Assembly (NCBI GenBank): GCA_029215795.1
Contig: JARDYH010000001.1
Coordinates: forward strand, 5,884,001 to 5,948,000
Source: Anniella stebbinsi
Lineage: Eukaryota; Chordata; Lepidosauria; Squamata; Anniellidae
DNA length: 64,000 bases
Direction of reading: 5' to 3'
Both the position numbers and the translations under genes were made by a program. Of the stretch, positions 20,704 to 30,222 are shown piece after piece (within the stretch, counting starts at the first letter, position 1; each line of letters starts with the position of its first letter). The notes beneath the pieces are model-generated. The model saw nothing but the letters and a program-made list of their open reading frames with translations, was not told where the DNA came from and made no database searches.

Positions 20704-20850
20704 GAATTTTAAGATGTTTTTAATTATGTATTAGTTTTTATTTGTTTTTAATGTTTTATCTATTTTGTGGTCCTTGTGTTTATATTTATTGTTGTTCCCC
20801 ACCTTGATCCGGAGGGAGAGGCGGGTTATAAATAAATAAATAAATTATTA
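20115..20850 (+). mobile_element. L2-type LINE, ORF2 C-terminus plus 3' UTR
   Basis: The open frame encodes the familiar L2 reverse-transcriptase C-terminus (see the pseudogene entry) and is followed by a 3' UTR with TTTTTAATTATGTATTAG, CCCCACCTTGATCCGGAGG and AGGCGGGTTATAAATAAAT, then an ATT tail. It directly abuts the L3/CR1-like end on the left, so one inserted next to or into the other. 5' truncated. Confidence 0.85.
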
Positions 20851-20887
20851 TTATTATTATTGTTATTGTTGTTATTATTATTATTAA
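20845..20887. repeat. (ATT)n microsatellite
   Basis: An ATT tract with GTT interruptions forms the tail of the plus-strand L2 and touches the next, minus-strand element. Confidence 0.8.
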
Positions 20888-21320
20888 AATAGTTCAAATT
20901 GGTGGCCATCGCTACATCTTGTGGAAGTGAATTCCATAGTTTAACTCGGCGCTGTGTGAAGAAGGACTTCCTTTTCTCTGTCCCGAATCTCCCGCCAATC
21001 AGTTTCATGGGAGGACCACATTGGGTCCTAGTATTATGAGAGAGGGAGGAAAATGTCTCCCTATCCACATTCTCCACACCAGGCATAATGTTGTACAGCT
21101 CTTAATTTTGTACACCTCTCCCCTTCCCAAGCTAAACAATCCCAACTGCTGTAACCAGCCCTTTGATCATTTTAGTTGCCCTCCTCTGCATTTTTTCCAA
21201 CTCTACACTATCTTTTTTAGGTGCAGTGACCAGAACGGTACACAGCAATCTAAGCGTGGTCACACCATAAATTTGTATAAGGGGACTAGGATCTTGGCAG
21301 TTTTATTTTCAATTTCTTTG
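20888..21320 (-). mobile_element. L3/CR1-like LINE 3' region
   Basis: Reads on the minus strand through a CR1-type segment: complements of CTTTGATCATTTTAGTTGCC, CCTCCTCTGCATTTTTTCC and TGCAGTGACCAGAACGGTAC, then GGAAGTCCTTCTTCACACAG and GGAATTCACTTCCACAAGAT. It lies upstream of the tail segment seen at 19877-20112 in the full element. Confidence 0.62.
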
Positions 21321-21450
21321 AAAATAAAGCAATGATTATAATTATGGTTAAGGGTTGCATTGGCCAACCATTACCAAACATGGTTAATGCTAACAAGGGT
21401 TTGCTCTTAACCGGGTTTCACTGTTTTCAGATCTTGGTTGAGGGAGACGT

Positions 21451-21619
21451 AGGCACAATCTACACCAAGCAGGATATTGCACTATGAACGCTGTATATAA
21501 AATGTAGGAACCACACTACTCCTTTATAGCGGTATTGAAGTGCACTGACAACTGTTGGGGCCTATAAGACACATACCACATACCGCTTCCATAGTGCTAT
21601 ATAGTGTAGATCTGACCCT
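21451..21619. mobile_element. palindromic MITE, GCAGGATAT family, compact copy
   Basis: Left TAGGCACAATCTACACCAAG and right TGTAGATCTGACCCTA are inverted; inner arms TTGCACTATGAACG and CGCTTCCATAGTGCTA follow. It sits between two AACCATGGTTA-rich segments (21340-21440 and 21625-21745) that may be an older element it split. Confidence 0.63.
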
Positions 21620-21778
21620 AGTTAACATTACCCATGATTAGTATGGTTGCTGATGCCACCCTTAACCATGGCTATGGCTGGCAGGTCCCATTTTCAGCAT
21701 ACCATTTGTATGATGTATGCCTTTAACTATGGCTATGGGATACAGGTGTATTTAATCTGTGATGTCCTTTACTGGCAG

Positions 21779-21906
21779 CCTTTTCCCAATCTGGTGTCCT
21801 GCAGAGGTAATGAACTGCAACTCCCAGTATCCCCCTAGCCAGGATGGGCTGGCTTTAGGATGCTGGGAATTGTACTCGAGCTCATCTGTTGGTCACCAGG
21901 ATGGGA
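21779..21906. mobile_element. CCTCCAGATG-family palindromic MITE, diverged
   Basis: TTTTCCCAATCTGGTGTCCT and GAACTGCAACTCCCAGTATC at the left against GGATGCTGGGAATTGTAC and ATCTGTTGGTCACCAGGATG at the right. Confidence 0.5.
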
Positions 21907-22838
21907 AGGCAAGTCTAGAACAACTCCTTTGGATCCATTTCCGTGATCAACTTGAATATCATCACCAGCATCGGGAATGCCTAAAACCTTTTGGCACAGA
22001 CGGTGTTACATTCATTTCCCTCCCCTCATCAGTCTTGGGTAGGATTGCTTGGCTGTTAAAAATGTTGATTCTTTCTTTTTAAAAAAAATAAAGAAAAAAA
22101 AGAGGAAGAAAATGAAATTAAATAAGGTAACCACTGTTTTGCTTGCCCCTGTTGTACAAGTGGCTTCCTTAAAATGCACCAAATTATGATTATTTCTTCC
22201 TTCGTAATTAGCAATTTGCATAACGGCTCGTTGCGAAGAAGAAGTCCCATCGGTGCCCGTGAAGGATTTATTTAGCTGCCTGGGATGCATTCTCTGTTAC
22301 GCAGAGCAGGAAGCGAACAATAGAAGTGGAAGCTGTCCCAGAAGCTCCGGCGTTCTTTCCAGCACGCGCGTGTAATTAACAGTCGTGCTAATTGTTCGGC
22401 ACCAGAAACTCATTTGCCTTTCTATAGATTGGGAAAACATTAATTCTGCAAGTGATTGTCTTGGGGTACTTAGTCCCATCACCCGTAGCCAGCAAAAGCA
22501 GGTCTGCAGTTGGGTTGTGAGCAGATTACTTGGCCGCGTTTGCGCCACGTCACCTGCGGAAGCTTCCAGAGTTCTGCCGCAGCCTCGGAGTGCGCATCCG
22601 AGGCCGTCATTGGGGCTTATTTTTAAACCTTGGAACAATGGCTTCAGGTATATTTTTTGTTGGCTTGCGGGAGGGATGATGTGTCTCTCAGGCCTCATCT
22701 GCAGGACCACATAATGCCGGCATTGTGTTATGGTCATGTCAACACACTGGCGGCCGACCAAACTCTGCTGCAATGCGCCCAAGGCACTCTTCTCTGCTCG
22801 TTGCATAGGAGAGAGCCAGTACCACATACTCATCTCAT
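21907..22838. other. candidate conserved non-coding element 22190-22640; no gene
   Basis: A-rich run at 22080-22100, then complex sequence with CGTAATTAGCAATTTGCATA, GTGTAATTAACAG and ACATTAATTCTGC. The 218-codon minus-strand frame at 22297-22953 has no domain and ends inside a LINE tail. Confidence 0.35.
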
Positions 22839-22839
22839 A

Positions 22840-23032
22840 CTCCACAGGGACATTGGGATTTGTGTCCACAAAGGTTGCTGGGGAACATGGATGACAGGGT
22901 ACTGTTGTGCCATGGCTTGCTTGTGAATCCCTGGTCAACAGTTGGTTGGCCACTGTGTGAACAGAGTGCTAGATTAGATGGACCCTTGATCTGATCCAGC
23001 AGGGCTCTTCTGATGTTCTTATGATCTCTCCA
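22840..23032 (+). mobile_element. L3/CR1-like LINE 3' end
   Basis: Order GGTTGCTGGGGAACATGGAT, AACAGTTGGTTGGCCACTGT, GTGAACAGAGTGCTAG, GGACCCTTGATCTGATCCAG, then TTCTGATGTTCTTATGATC. Plus-strand orientation is set by the 3' TTCTTATG repeat. Confidence 0.67.
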
Positions 23033-23113
23033 TCGCAACAGTCAAGCAAATAACTAAATTTAGGGACTTTGTTAGCCCACCTGCCTGCCAACATTTTAAT
23101 GAGTCACATAAGG

Positions 23114-23197
23114 CACAATCCTCTGCATGTTTAACATAGCTGGCTGGGGAATGCTGGGAGTTTTGTCTGTCTAAGCATGTATAGGATTGCGCCCTTA
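23114..23197. mobile_element. CAATCCT-family palindromic MITE
   Basis: CACAATCCTCTGCATGTTTA at the left and TAAGCATGTATAGGATTGCG at the right are inverted, with a GGGAATGCTGGGAGTTTTG middle. Confidence 0.52.
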
Positions 23198-23342
23198 TGG
23201 TCTAAAATGGAGGGGAGTCGCCCATTCTTGGCCAGTGCTACCTGCCCGGTGGCAATTTTTATGATGTGCAACTTTGACAGCAGTTGTAATCACTGTCATG
23301 GATACCTTTCTGCTAAGGTGGGGGAAGCGGCATGGCAGAGAT

Positions 23343-24012
23343 GTATTTATTTTATTTTATTTTAGTTAAAGTTCTTGTATACCGTTTGGTATCCTAAGAC
23401 CTTTAAGCGGTTTATGTAAAACAAACGCATGAAATACGATATCAAAAACAAAAGTTCGAAGAATGTACAATAATAAATGCATTACAAAAAGGTTAGAACG
23501 GAGCGGCACAATTACAAATCAGTAACAGATATACCTTCAAGAGGCATCTAAAGCTCTCCACAGTTTCTGCCTCTCAGACCACACGTGAGAGAGCGCTCCA
23601 GAGCGGGGGTGCCACACGCGTGTAGTTCCCTGGCAACAGAGTTTGGGTCATAGCAGGAGCGACAGGGCCTCTTCGGAAGAACTCGGGGCTTGTTTTGATG
23701 TACAGAGGGGAAGACAGTCAGCCAGGTACCCTGGCCCTGAGTTGTTTAGGGCTTTGAATGTCAGCAACAAAACCTTGAACGTGGCTGGGGAGAGCGTAAA
23801 TACAGGTGAGGCATGTGTGCAGCTAGGTGCTCCATTGAACATCCTAGAGCTGCAATATTTTGCGTTAGCTGCAGTTTCTGAACCAGGCTCAAGGGAAGCC
23901 CCACATTACAGCAGTCTAATTGTGAGATTACCAGTGCATGGGCCACAGTGGCTAGACTATCCCTATCCAAGAATGGGCATAATTGGCGCATGATGCTTGA
24001 TGGATGACACAA
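23343..24012 (-). mobile_element. L2-type LINE, minus strand
   Basis: Starts with a TTTTA-repeat tail at 23345-23366, then the 3' UTR, then L2 ORF2 sequence inverted. Minus-strand frames give ALVISQLDCCNVGLPLSLVQ, KLQLTQNIAA and LLLTFKALNNSGPGYLAD, all L2 motifs, in different frames, so the coding part carries frameshifts. Confidence 0.66.
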
Positions 24013-24124
24013 TGCTTAGTGTGTAGAAAGCCGGGGTGGAGGGAAACATTTTTTTTCTCTCTCCTATAAGACTAGAACTCAAACTCATCCCATGAAATTT
24101 CTTGGAAGGAGGTTGGGACAAACA

Positions 24125-24262
24125 AAAGGAAGCAATTGCTCTGGGTGAAAGAGTGCTGTGGAATTTGCTGTCCTAAGATGTGGGGATGGTTATTAGCTGG
24201 TTATTGGAAGATGACTATTAGCGTCAATGGCTTTACAAAGGGATTAGGGACATTCACCCAAT
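24125..24262 (+). mobile_element. L3/CR1-like LINE internal fragment
   Basis: GTGGAATTTGCTGTCCTAAG, GGCTTTACAAAGGGATTAGG and GACATTCACCCAATGG match the region just upstream of the TTCTTATG tail (compare 36725-36895). Confidence 0.45.
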
Positions 24263-24355
24263 GGGAAAAGCCCTGGCTTCTAGTCACAATGGCTCAATGG
24301 AACTTTCAGGTTCACAGGCTGCCTGCTGCTTCTGCCTCTGAACAGAGGTTCCATG

Positions 24356-24768
24356 TAAGGGTGCTTGAGAATTTGTTTCTGTTCGCAAATCGCTCGAAAA
24401 TGCCCCGTTTGCAATCCCGAATGCGAATCAGTGTACATTTTCTCTGAAGGTGTTTGCAAATCCCCAGACCTGTGTTCACGTTCACAACTGCACTGCTTGA
24501 AAAGATGCGCAACTTCATCAAAGTGCGCAGATTTAAAATCAGCCACGTTTTTGTCTATGGGGGAAATCTGCGCAGCGTGGGGCATGTGTGGGCAAATTTG
24601 GAAATGGTTGGCGCAGCTTTTGCATTTGAGAGCGGTTTGTTTTGCGCGGTTTTCCTGTTTGCGCAAAACAAAAAGCAGTCTCAACGGCGAGTGCGAGGAG
24701 AGGCGAGCGGTGAGCCGATGTCCGGAGAATCTGAACAAAGTTGAGCGTGGCTTGTTCGCCCACCCCTA
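24356..24768. mobile_element. hAT-like element, TTTGCGC-rich
   Basis: Left TAAGGGTGCTTGAGAATTTG and right GTTCGCCCACCCCTA are inverted hAT-style ends. The interior alternates GCAAATC, GCGCAG and TTTGCGC words. 54384-54725 and 33310-33508 share this style. No transposase. Confidence 0.42.
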
Positions 24769-25135
24769 GCTTCGCATCGCCATCAGGGCTAGTGGCCGTT
24801 GCAAGTCCTCTCCTCCATGAAGGCCAGCGGCCTGGGCAGAGGCACCTGTTGCCTTGCTTGGAGAAGCAACTTGGCTGCATCCAGTGGGCCATTGTGAGGA
24901 ACAGGATGTTGGCTCTATTGAGGCACTGGTCCAAGCGCTCATATTAGGTACTTCTAGTGCATCCAGAGTCAACAACGTTGGGTATATTGTGGCAATATGG
25001 CGAGCTTCTTTTATTGGCGTAGGTGTGCAGCTCTTCACAAATAAGGAGGCAGGTAGGTAGGCATTTCAGGTAGTTGAGTCGAAGCATCTGGCTGCCATCC
25101 TCGGCACAGATTCCCACAGCTTTGAGGGGAGGCCC

Positions 25136-25262
25136 ATACTCCACTGCAGACCACCTGCTTGACATGCCGAAGGTCCCCGTTTCAATTCTCAGCATCTCCC
25201 AGTAGGATTGGGAAATTTCACTACCTGAAATCCTGGGGAGCTACTACTTCTGGTCAGCGTAG
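25136..25262 (+). mobile_element. tRNA-derived SINE
   Basis: CCATACTCCACTGCAGACC (box A region), CTTGACATGCCGAAGGTCC, TTTCAATTCTCAGCATCTCC (box B region) and GAAATCCTGGGGAGCTAC follow the family order. The tail is lost at the adjacent MITE. Confidence 0.55.
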
Positions 25263-25410
25263 ACCACTCTTCCCCAATCTGGGGCCCTCCAGATGTTTTG
25301 GACTACAACTCCCATCACCCCAATCATTGTTCATGCTAGATGGGGCTGATGGGAGTTGTACTGAAAAGGATCTGGAAGGCACCAGGTTGGGGAAGGCTGG
25401 TGTAGACACT
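25263..25410. mobile_element. CCTCCAGATG-family palindromic MITE
   Basis: TCTTCCCCAATCTGGGGCCC and GGACTACAACTCCCATCACC at the left; GATGGGAGTTGTACTGAAA and GCACCAGGTTGGGGAAGGC at the right. Confidence 0.68.
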
Positions 25411-25465
25411 GCGAAGCTAGGTGGACCAAGAATGTGAAGCAGCGGAAAGCAGCTTTCTAGATCAC

Positions 25466-25582
25466 CCTTCCCCAACTTGGAGCCCTCCTGATGTCTTGGA
25501 CTACAGATCCTATTTTCCCCATCAAGCCTGGGAGTTGTAGTCCAACACATCAGAAGGGTAACCGGTTGAGGAAGGATCTCCA
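25466..25582. mobile_element. CCTCCAGATG-family palindromic MITE
   Basis: CCTTCCCCAACTTGGAGCCC and CTTGGACTACAGATCCTA at the left; TGGGAGTTGTAGTCCAACAC and GTAACCGGTTGAGGAAGG at the right. Second copy within 200 bp. Confidence 0.62.
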
Positions 25583-25999
25583 AGGTGGCCGAAGCCTTTG
25601 ACTTGGCGTAAGGCCAGCATGCTGCGCCGCCTTCCTAACCATGCTGCAGGTATGCAACACTCTCATGCGCAGCTCAAGAAAGCCTGTAAAGCAAAATCAC
25701 CAAAAGAGAAAAGCGGCATTAAAAAAAATAAAAATGCCTTGGAATAATGCAACACCACTTCATTTAAGAGGCAGGTTGATTTCATATTGGGCAAGCGCGG
25801 CATCTCATTTAAATGCCCGAACCGGCGTGGGCGTGCACGCATAATTTACCTTTTTTTTTTACGAGGGTCTTTCAGCGTGGCTTTCACCCTCCTAGTAAAA
25901 TATGAACTATTAAGGGGTTTTTAATCCAATCCACATTTATTACAAGTGGAATGTGAGGCTGTAAATAGCACTTTAGTAGGTGCCTGAAGAGGAGCGTGG
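25583..25999. other. no gene seen
   Basis: T-run at 25851-25860 and AT-rich unique sequence. The L2 that follows begins about 26000. Confidence 0.42.
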
Positions 26000-26545
26000 C
26001 CTGCTTGCATTGGCTGCCTGTATGTTTCCGAGCCCGATTCAAGGTGCTGATTTTAACCTATAAAGCCTTACACGGCTTGGGACCACAATACCTGATGGAA
26101 CGCCTTTCCCGACATGAACCTACCCAAACACTACGTTCAACATCTAAGGCCCTCCTCTGAGTGCCTCCTCCGAGGGAAGCTCGGAGGTCGGCAACGAGAG
26201 AGGGCCTTCTCTGTGGTGGCCCCCCAATTGTGGAACGATCTCCCTGACGAGGCCCACCTAGCGCCAACATTGTTATCTTTTTGGCGCCAGGTCAAGACTT
26301 TCCTCTTCTCTCAGGCATTTGGCAATATCTGAGGAGCCTGGGTTTGTTTTGTTTTGTTTTGTTTTTGTAGCTTTTTGAAGTGTTGTAGTGGTTTTAAATG
26401 TACAGATTGTGTGTATGTTGTATGTTTTTGCTGTTTTAATTTTTGTATATTGTTTTTAATTGTTTTTAATCCTATGTAAACTGCCCAGAGAGCTTCGGCT
26501 ATGGCGCGGTATACAATTGTAATAAATAAATAAAATAAATAAATA
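26000..26545 (+). mobile_element. L2-type LINE 3' end
   Basis: Coding motifs in order: TTGCATTGGCTGCCTGTATG (LHWLPV), TATAAAGCCTTACACGGC (YKALHG), GAGAGGGCCTTCTCTGTGG (ERAFSVVAP), CAATTGTGGAACGATCTCC (LWNDLP), then a (TTTTG)n-rich 3' UTR, GCCCAGAGAGCTTCGGC and AATAAATAAATAAA. One stop breaks the frame in the middle. Confidence 0.78.
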
Positions 26546-27185
26546 AATGAGCCCATCATCTGTTCTGGGGGCTCTCCCCCCCCCCCCCCGCAGGCCTCTG
26601 GTATATGTTTCCATTGGCGGGAAATTGAGGAGAGGAGAGCTCAGTCGGATGCTGATGGGCAGTTAATCGAGCCGGCGGTGTTTTTTTTTTTTTCATTCTT
26701 GCTGTCAAGGATGCAAATACTCAACCCGATCACCACACTCCCTGTAGATCTTCCTCAGCTTCTGTTAGATCCTCAAACTTGGTGATCCATCCGAGGGGGA
26801 AAAAAACTCCTGCCATTGTGAGGCAGCCAACACGGAAGACGATCCTCTTCCTATGAGGAAAGAAGCAAGCAAGGGAGCCATTTCCAGATTTTGAAGGCGG
26901 GGGGAACTCCTATTAGCCGAACCCAGTTCCAGATTGGCCCACATTTTCCCTCTGAGCCCTGCCCCGCCTCCCCTTCACTCCGAACAGTAGCAACTAAGAG
27001 GATCTCCACAGATGCTGAAATGCTAATAGTCCAGAGCACCTGGGACATGTAGTTTCCTGCAGCACTTGAGTACTCAGTAGGGATGCCAGGTGCCTTGGGA
27101 AACTAAACATCCCATGGCTCCTGACAACTAGCTCCGTGTTCTCACAGCAGCATCCAGGCACAAGGGGATCGTAAAGCAACCTTCT
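26546..27185. other. no gene seen; C-run and T-run
   Basis: A 14-base or longer C tract lies at 26575-26589 and a T tract at 26682-26693. The rest is unremarkable. Confidence 0.42.
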
Positions 27186-27347
27186 TCAACCTGGTGTCCT
27201 TCAGATGTGTTGGACTACAACTCCTAGCATCCCCAGCTGGGCACAGTCCTATGTATGTTTAGACAGAAAAGTCCTACAAGTCCCAGCTGGGGGAGGTTGG
27301 CAGTTGTAGGGCTTTCTTTCTGGCTGAACATGCATAGGATTGCAGTT
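27186..27347. mobile_element. two abutting palindromic MITE pieces
   Basis: 27186-27240 is one arm of the CCTCCAGATG family (CAACCTGGTGTCCTTCAGAT, GGACTACAACTCCTAGC). 27245-27347 is a CAATCCT-family element: CAGTCCTATGTATGTTTAGA mirrored by GAACATGCATAGGATTGCAG. Confidence 0.5.
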
Positions 27348-27932
27348 TTAATGTGTTCACATTCTATCTTCTGCATCTCCCTTCCCCCCCCCTTTTTTTT
27401 TTTTGGTCAAAATCGTTCTACCACCTTAGGCAATTTCCTCTTTGGCTAAATTTAAATCAACACGACCAAGGAAAAGTTATTATCTGAGTTCTGGGAAATC
27501 ATAAATCTAGATAAGATTTAGTCAGAAATAATTAAAACATCCATGCATTTAAAAGTTTTAATCCATGAAGTGTTATTTCCATAGCTTTCAATTTGTTTCA
27601 CTAATCATATGTATGCGTGTGTGTGTATTTTGCCCCCTTAAAGGAAGCAACCATCCCTCCCCCGTTTATGTAAATATCAAGACAATCTATAGGAGAGTAA
27701 TTTAACACTTGAGTTAGACAGAATCAATCTGCATCAGGAACAGAAGGGAATTTGCATGATTAAAAATCTCGCAGCCCCGACAGAACTCACGAGCGCCCTT
27801 AGCCGATGAAGGAAATCGGCTTTCTTCACAGTTTCTCCGGGGGAGATTGTTTTGGAGATTAGCTGTCCAAAGAACCTAGTTGAACATCCCACAATCCAAG
27901 AGCCAGGCAGCTGGGGAAAGTAGTGAGGGCAA
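27348..27932. other. candidate conserved non-coding element 27480-27870; no gene
   Basis: AT-rich complex sequence with AAATAATTAAAACATCCATG, TTTGTTTCACTAATCATATG and TTTGCATGATTAAAAATC, interrupted by a short GTGTGTGTGT. Texture of regulatory DNA; untested. Confidence 0.35.
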
Positions 27933-27968
<36 letters not shown>

Positions 27969-28275
27969 TAATAATAATAATTTGTAGCCCACCTCTCCCT
28001 TCGGATTGAGGCGGGGAACAGCAACAATATAAAACACAAAAATCACAACAGTTAAAATTTTAAAAGCAAGAGAAAAATACAACATTAAAAACATCTTAAA
28101 ATTCATCTGGATAGGCCTGTCGGAAGAGGACAGTCTTCATGACTCTCTTAAATTCATGAAGACTGTCAATTTGTCTAACCTCCTCCGACAGACCATTCCA
28201 TAGTCTGGGAGCGATGGAAGAAAAGGTCCTCTGGGTAACACCCTCCAGCCTAGTTCTGGCTGGCTTGAGTAAAAT
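27933..28275 (-). mobile_element. L2-type LINE 3' end
   Basis: (AAT)n tail at 27933-27982, then CCACCTCTCCCTTCGGATTG and GAGGCGGGGAACAGCAACAA, then inverted coding motifs (GGCCTGTCGGAAGAGGACAG = LFRQA; ACCATTCCATAGTCTGGGAG = RLWNG). Closest in sequence to the plus-strand copy at 20115-20850. Confidence 0.74.
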
Positions 28276-28480
28276 AAAACAGCTTCTTTTCGTTGAATGC
28301 TCTCAATGCCAGGAACTAAGTCCTAGGAGAGGCATTTCAGCGTTTAGAATGGATGGGAACCCTTGTGCAAAAAGCCAGGAAGTCGCCAAGCGATCAGTGG
28401 TTGGGAAAAGGGGGTGGAGCCTAGGAAGGGGCAGGGCCATCTGGAGAAGCCTGGAGGGCTGGATTGGATTCAGCCCCTGG
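28276..28480. other. no gene seen
   Basis: GC-moderate spacer between two LINE ends; may include decayed L2. Confidence 0.35.
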
Positions 28481-28692
28481 GTTAGAACATAAGAAGTGCC
28501 ATGCTGGATCAGACCGAGGGTCCATCTAGTCCAGCACTCTGTTCACATAGTGGCCAACCAGCTGTCAGCCAAGGACCAACAAAGCAGGACATGGTGCAAC
28601 AGCACTCTCCTACCCATATTCCCCAGCAACTGGTGCTCACAGGCTTACTGCCTCAGATACTGGAGGAGATCCTTCCTAGACTTTTGAAATGG
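28481..28692 (-). mobile_element. L3/CR1-like LINE 3' end
   Basis: Starts GAACATAAGAAGTGCCATGC (inverted TTCTTATG tail), GGATCAGACCGAGGGTCCAT, CACATAGTGGCCAACCAGC, CCCAGCAACTGGTGCTCACA. Same family as 19877-20112. Confidence 0.68.
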
Positions 28693-28837
28693 GATCCAGT
28701 GAGTTTCTGAAAGAATTAAAGGGCAATGGTGTTTCTTATGTTTCTTATGCCTATGAATGTGTTGGGTAAATAGGGAGAAATTACTCCTTTGCTTTCCATG
28801 ACGCCCAGTGGATAGGTAGATTTCGCCTAAGAATATG

Positions 28838-28980
28838 GCCTTTCCCAACCTACCATCCTCCAGATGTCTTGGGACTCTCTCTCCCATAATTCCTATCCAG
28901 CATGGCCATTGGCCATGCTGGATGGGAATTATGGGAGATGGAGTCCCAAGACATCTGGAGGATGGTAGGTTAGGAAAGGC
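28838..28980. mobile_element. near-perfect palindrome, CCTCCAGATG MITE family
   Basis: Two arms of about 71 bases are inverted with roughly four mismatches, meeting at GGCCATTGGCC near 28909. Outer words GCCTTTCCCAACCTACC and GGTAGGTTAGGAAAGGC. It is the least diverged palindrome in the window, so either young or homogenised. Confidence 0.82.
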
Positions 28981-29172
28981 GATAATAATACTTAGCACTG
29001 ACATGCATTCATTACCTTCATTGTAATACTTACAACAACCTTGTAAGGTAGTTCAGTATCAGCATTCTCCTATTGCACATAGGGGGCACTGAGGCTCAGA
29101 GGGAGTCAGAATTCAAACCCACAACAGAATTCAAACCCACATACCTAGAGTCAGAATTCAAACCCGCAACTT
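28981..29172 (-). mobile_element. MIR-like SINE with duplicated end
   Basis: CTTACAACAACCTTGTAAGG and CACTGAGGCTCAGAGGGA match inverted MIR core-SINE words. From 29107 the phrase CAGAATTCAAACCC appears three times (29107, 29125, 29153), a local duplication. Confidence 0.48.
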
Positions 29173-29485
29173 CCCGCTGCGTAGCTCGGTCTTTTTCGCT
29201 GCTGTTCGACATTAGCTCTCTCCGGGGCCCTAATGGAGTAGCTTGTTGTAGTGGCTTAACCCGGTTGACAACCCCCATATTAGATAAAGTGATTTTCCCA
29301 TGATTGAAATATTTGCTGTTTTCTTATGTAATCTCGGATAAGACTGGATCGATACTGCATTAATTCAGGCTTGGTGCAGCCTCCGAGAAGCTCCGGGAGT
29401 AATTCAATTTGTGTTTACTGCCTCCCCGGAAAATGACATCTTCTCAGGCACAGAGAAAGAGGAAGCCTTGTCGTCTCCTAAGCCA
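29173..29485. other. no gene seen
   Basis: Unique sequence; no repeat was recognised. Confidence 0.4.
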
Positions 29486-29622
29486 GCCTTCCTCAAGCTG
29501 CCACCCTCCAGATGTTCTGGAATGCAAGTCCCATCATCCATGACTACTGGCTGTGCCTGCTGGGGCTGACGGGCGTTGCAGTCCAAAACACCTGGCAGGC
29601 AGCAAGCTCGGGAAGGTTGTGT
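29486..29622. mobile_element. CCTCCAGATG-family palindromic MITE, diverged
   Basis: CCTTCCTCAAGCTGCCACCC and TCTGGAATGCAAGTCCCATC at the left; GGCGTTGCAGTCCAAAACAC and AAGCTCGGGAAGGTTGTG at the right. Confidence 0.55.
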
Positions 29623-29734
29623 TAAAGGCACTCCAGCAGCACAGCTAGGGAAAAATGCAGTCTGAAACCCCGGGAAGCCATTGTAGGGAGCAAAATGGGG
29701 CAATCCTTTGACTTAGAAGTAGCGTTGTGTGTCA

Positions 29735-30000
29735 CTTTTAAGGCATGTGCCCATGGCTCAGCGGTAGAGCAGCCGCTTTGTGCGCAGAAGGTCCCAGGAT
29801 CAATTCCCACCAGGTATGCTTTCAGGTGGATTCCTGCACTGAGCAGGGGGTTGGACTCGATGGCCTTAGAGGCCCCTTCCAACTCTAATCTTCTATGGTT
29901 CTATGTCCAGTTAAAGGTAGCAGGACTGGTGAAAGATGTCTACTTGAGCCCTTTGGCAGCTGTTGCCAGTCAGAGCTAGTAAGGCCAGCCCAGATAGGCA
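29735..30000 (+). mobile_element. tRNA-derived SINE split by a CR1 tail
   Basis: Head: CCATGGCTCAGCGGTAGAGC (box A) and AGGATCAATTCCCACC (box B). After the CR1 insert the SINE resumes with TCCAGTTAAAGGTAGCAGG and CAGCTGTTGCCAGTCAGAGC. The two parts abut exactly where the intact family continues. Confidence 0.6.
29815..29907 (+). mobile_element. very short CR1 3' end inside a SINE
   Basis: TATGCTTTCAGGTGGATTCC, GAGCAGGGGGTTGGACTCGA, GGCCCCTTCCAACTCTAATC and TTCTATGGTTCTATG are the last 90 or so bases of CR1. Extreme 5' truncation. Confidence 0.78.
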
Positions 30001-30116
30001 AATCGCTCGACCAGCTATAAGGGCAGTTTCTGAGGTTTGTCTTGCAAGCTCCGATGCTTTGCTGGATGCAGCCCAGTGACACCTTGGCTGTCACTCCACC
30101 AGCTCTTGTACATGTG

Positions 30117-30222
30117 CCTTGGATAGTTCCTTTAGAGTTCTGATTGGGCCTGGCTGAAACCTGGAGTGGATTCACCACCCCACTGACATTGGAGCCACGA
30201 GCCTCCGTTGGTGCAGGCTGAA
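30117..30222 (+). repeat. unassigned ~95-bp repeat (GGATTCACC family), copy 2
   Basis: CCTTGGATAGTTCCTTTAGA, GTTCTGATTGGGCCTGGC, CTGGAGTGGATTCACCACCC and CACTGACATTGGAGCCACGA match 57790 and 62795 in the same order. Confidence 0.55.

Noticed and set aside
22297..22953. 218-codon open frame on the minus strand
   Set aside because: The upstream end lies inside the L3/CR1-like LINE tail and the rest has no domain.
29107..29172. CRISPR-like direct repeats
   Set aside because: Three short, unequally spaced phrases in a vertebrate SINE; no spacers or cas genes.
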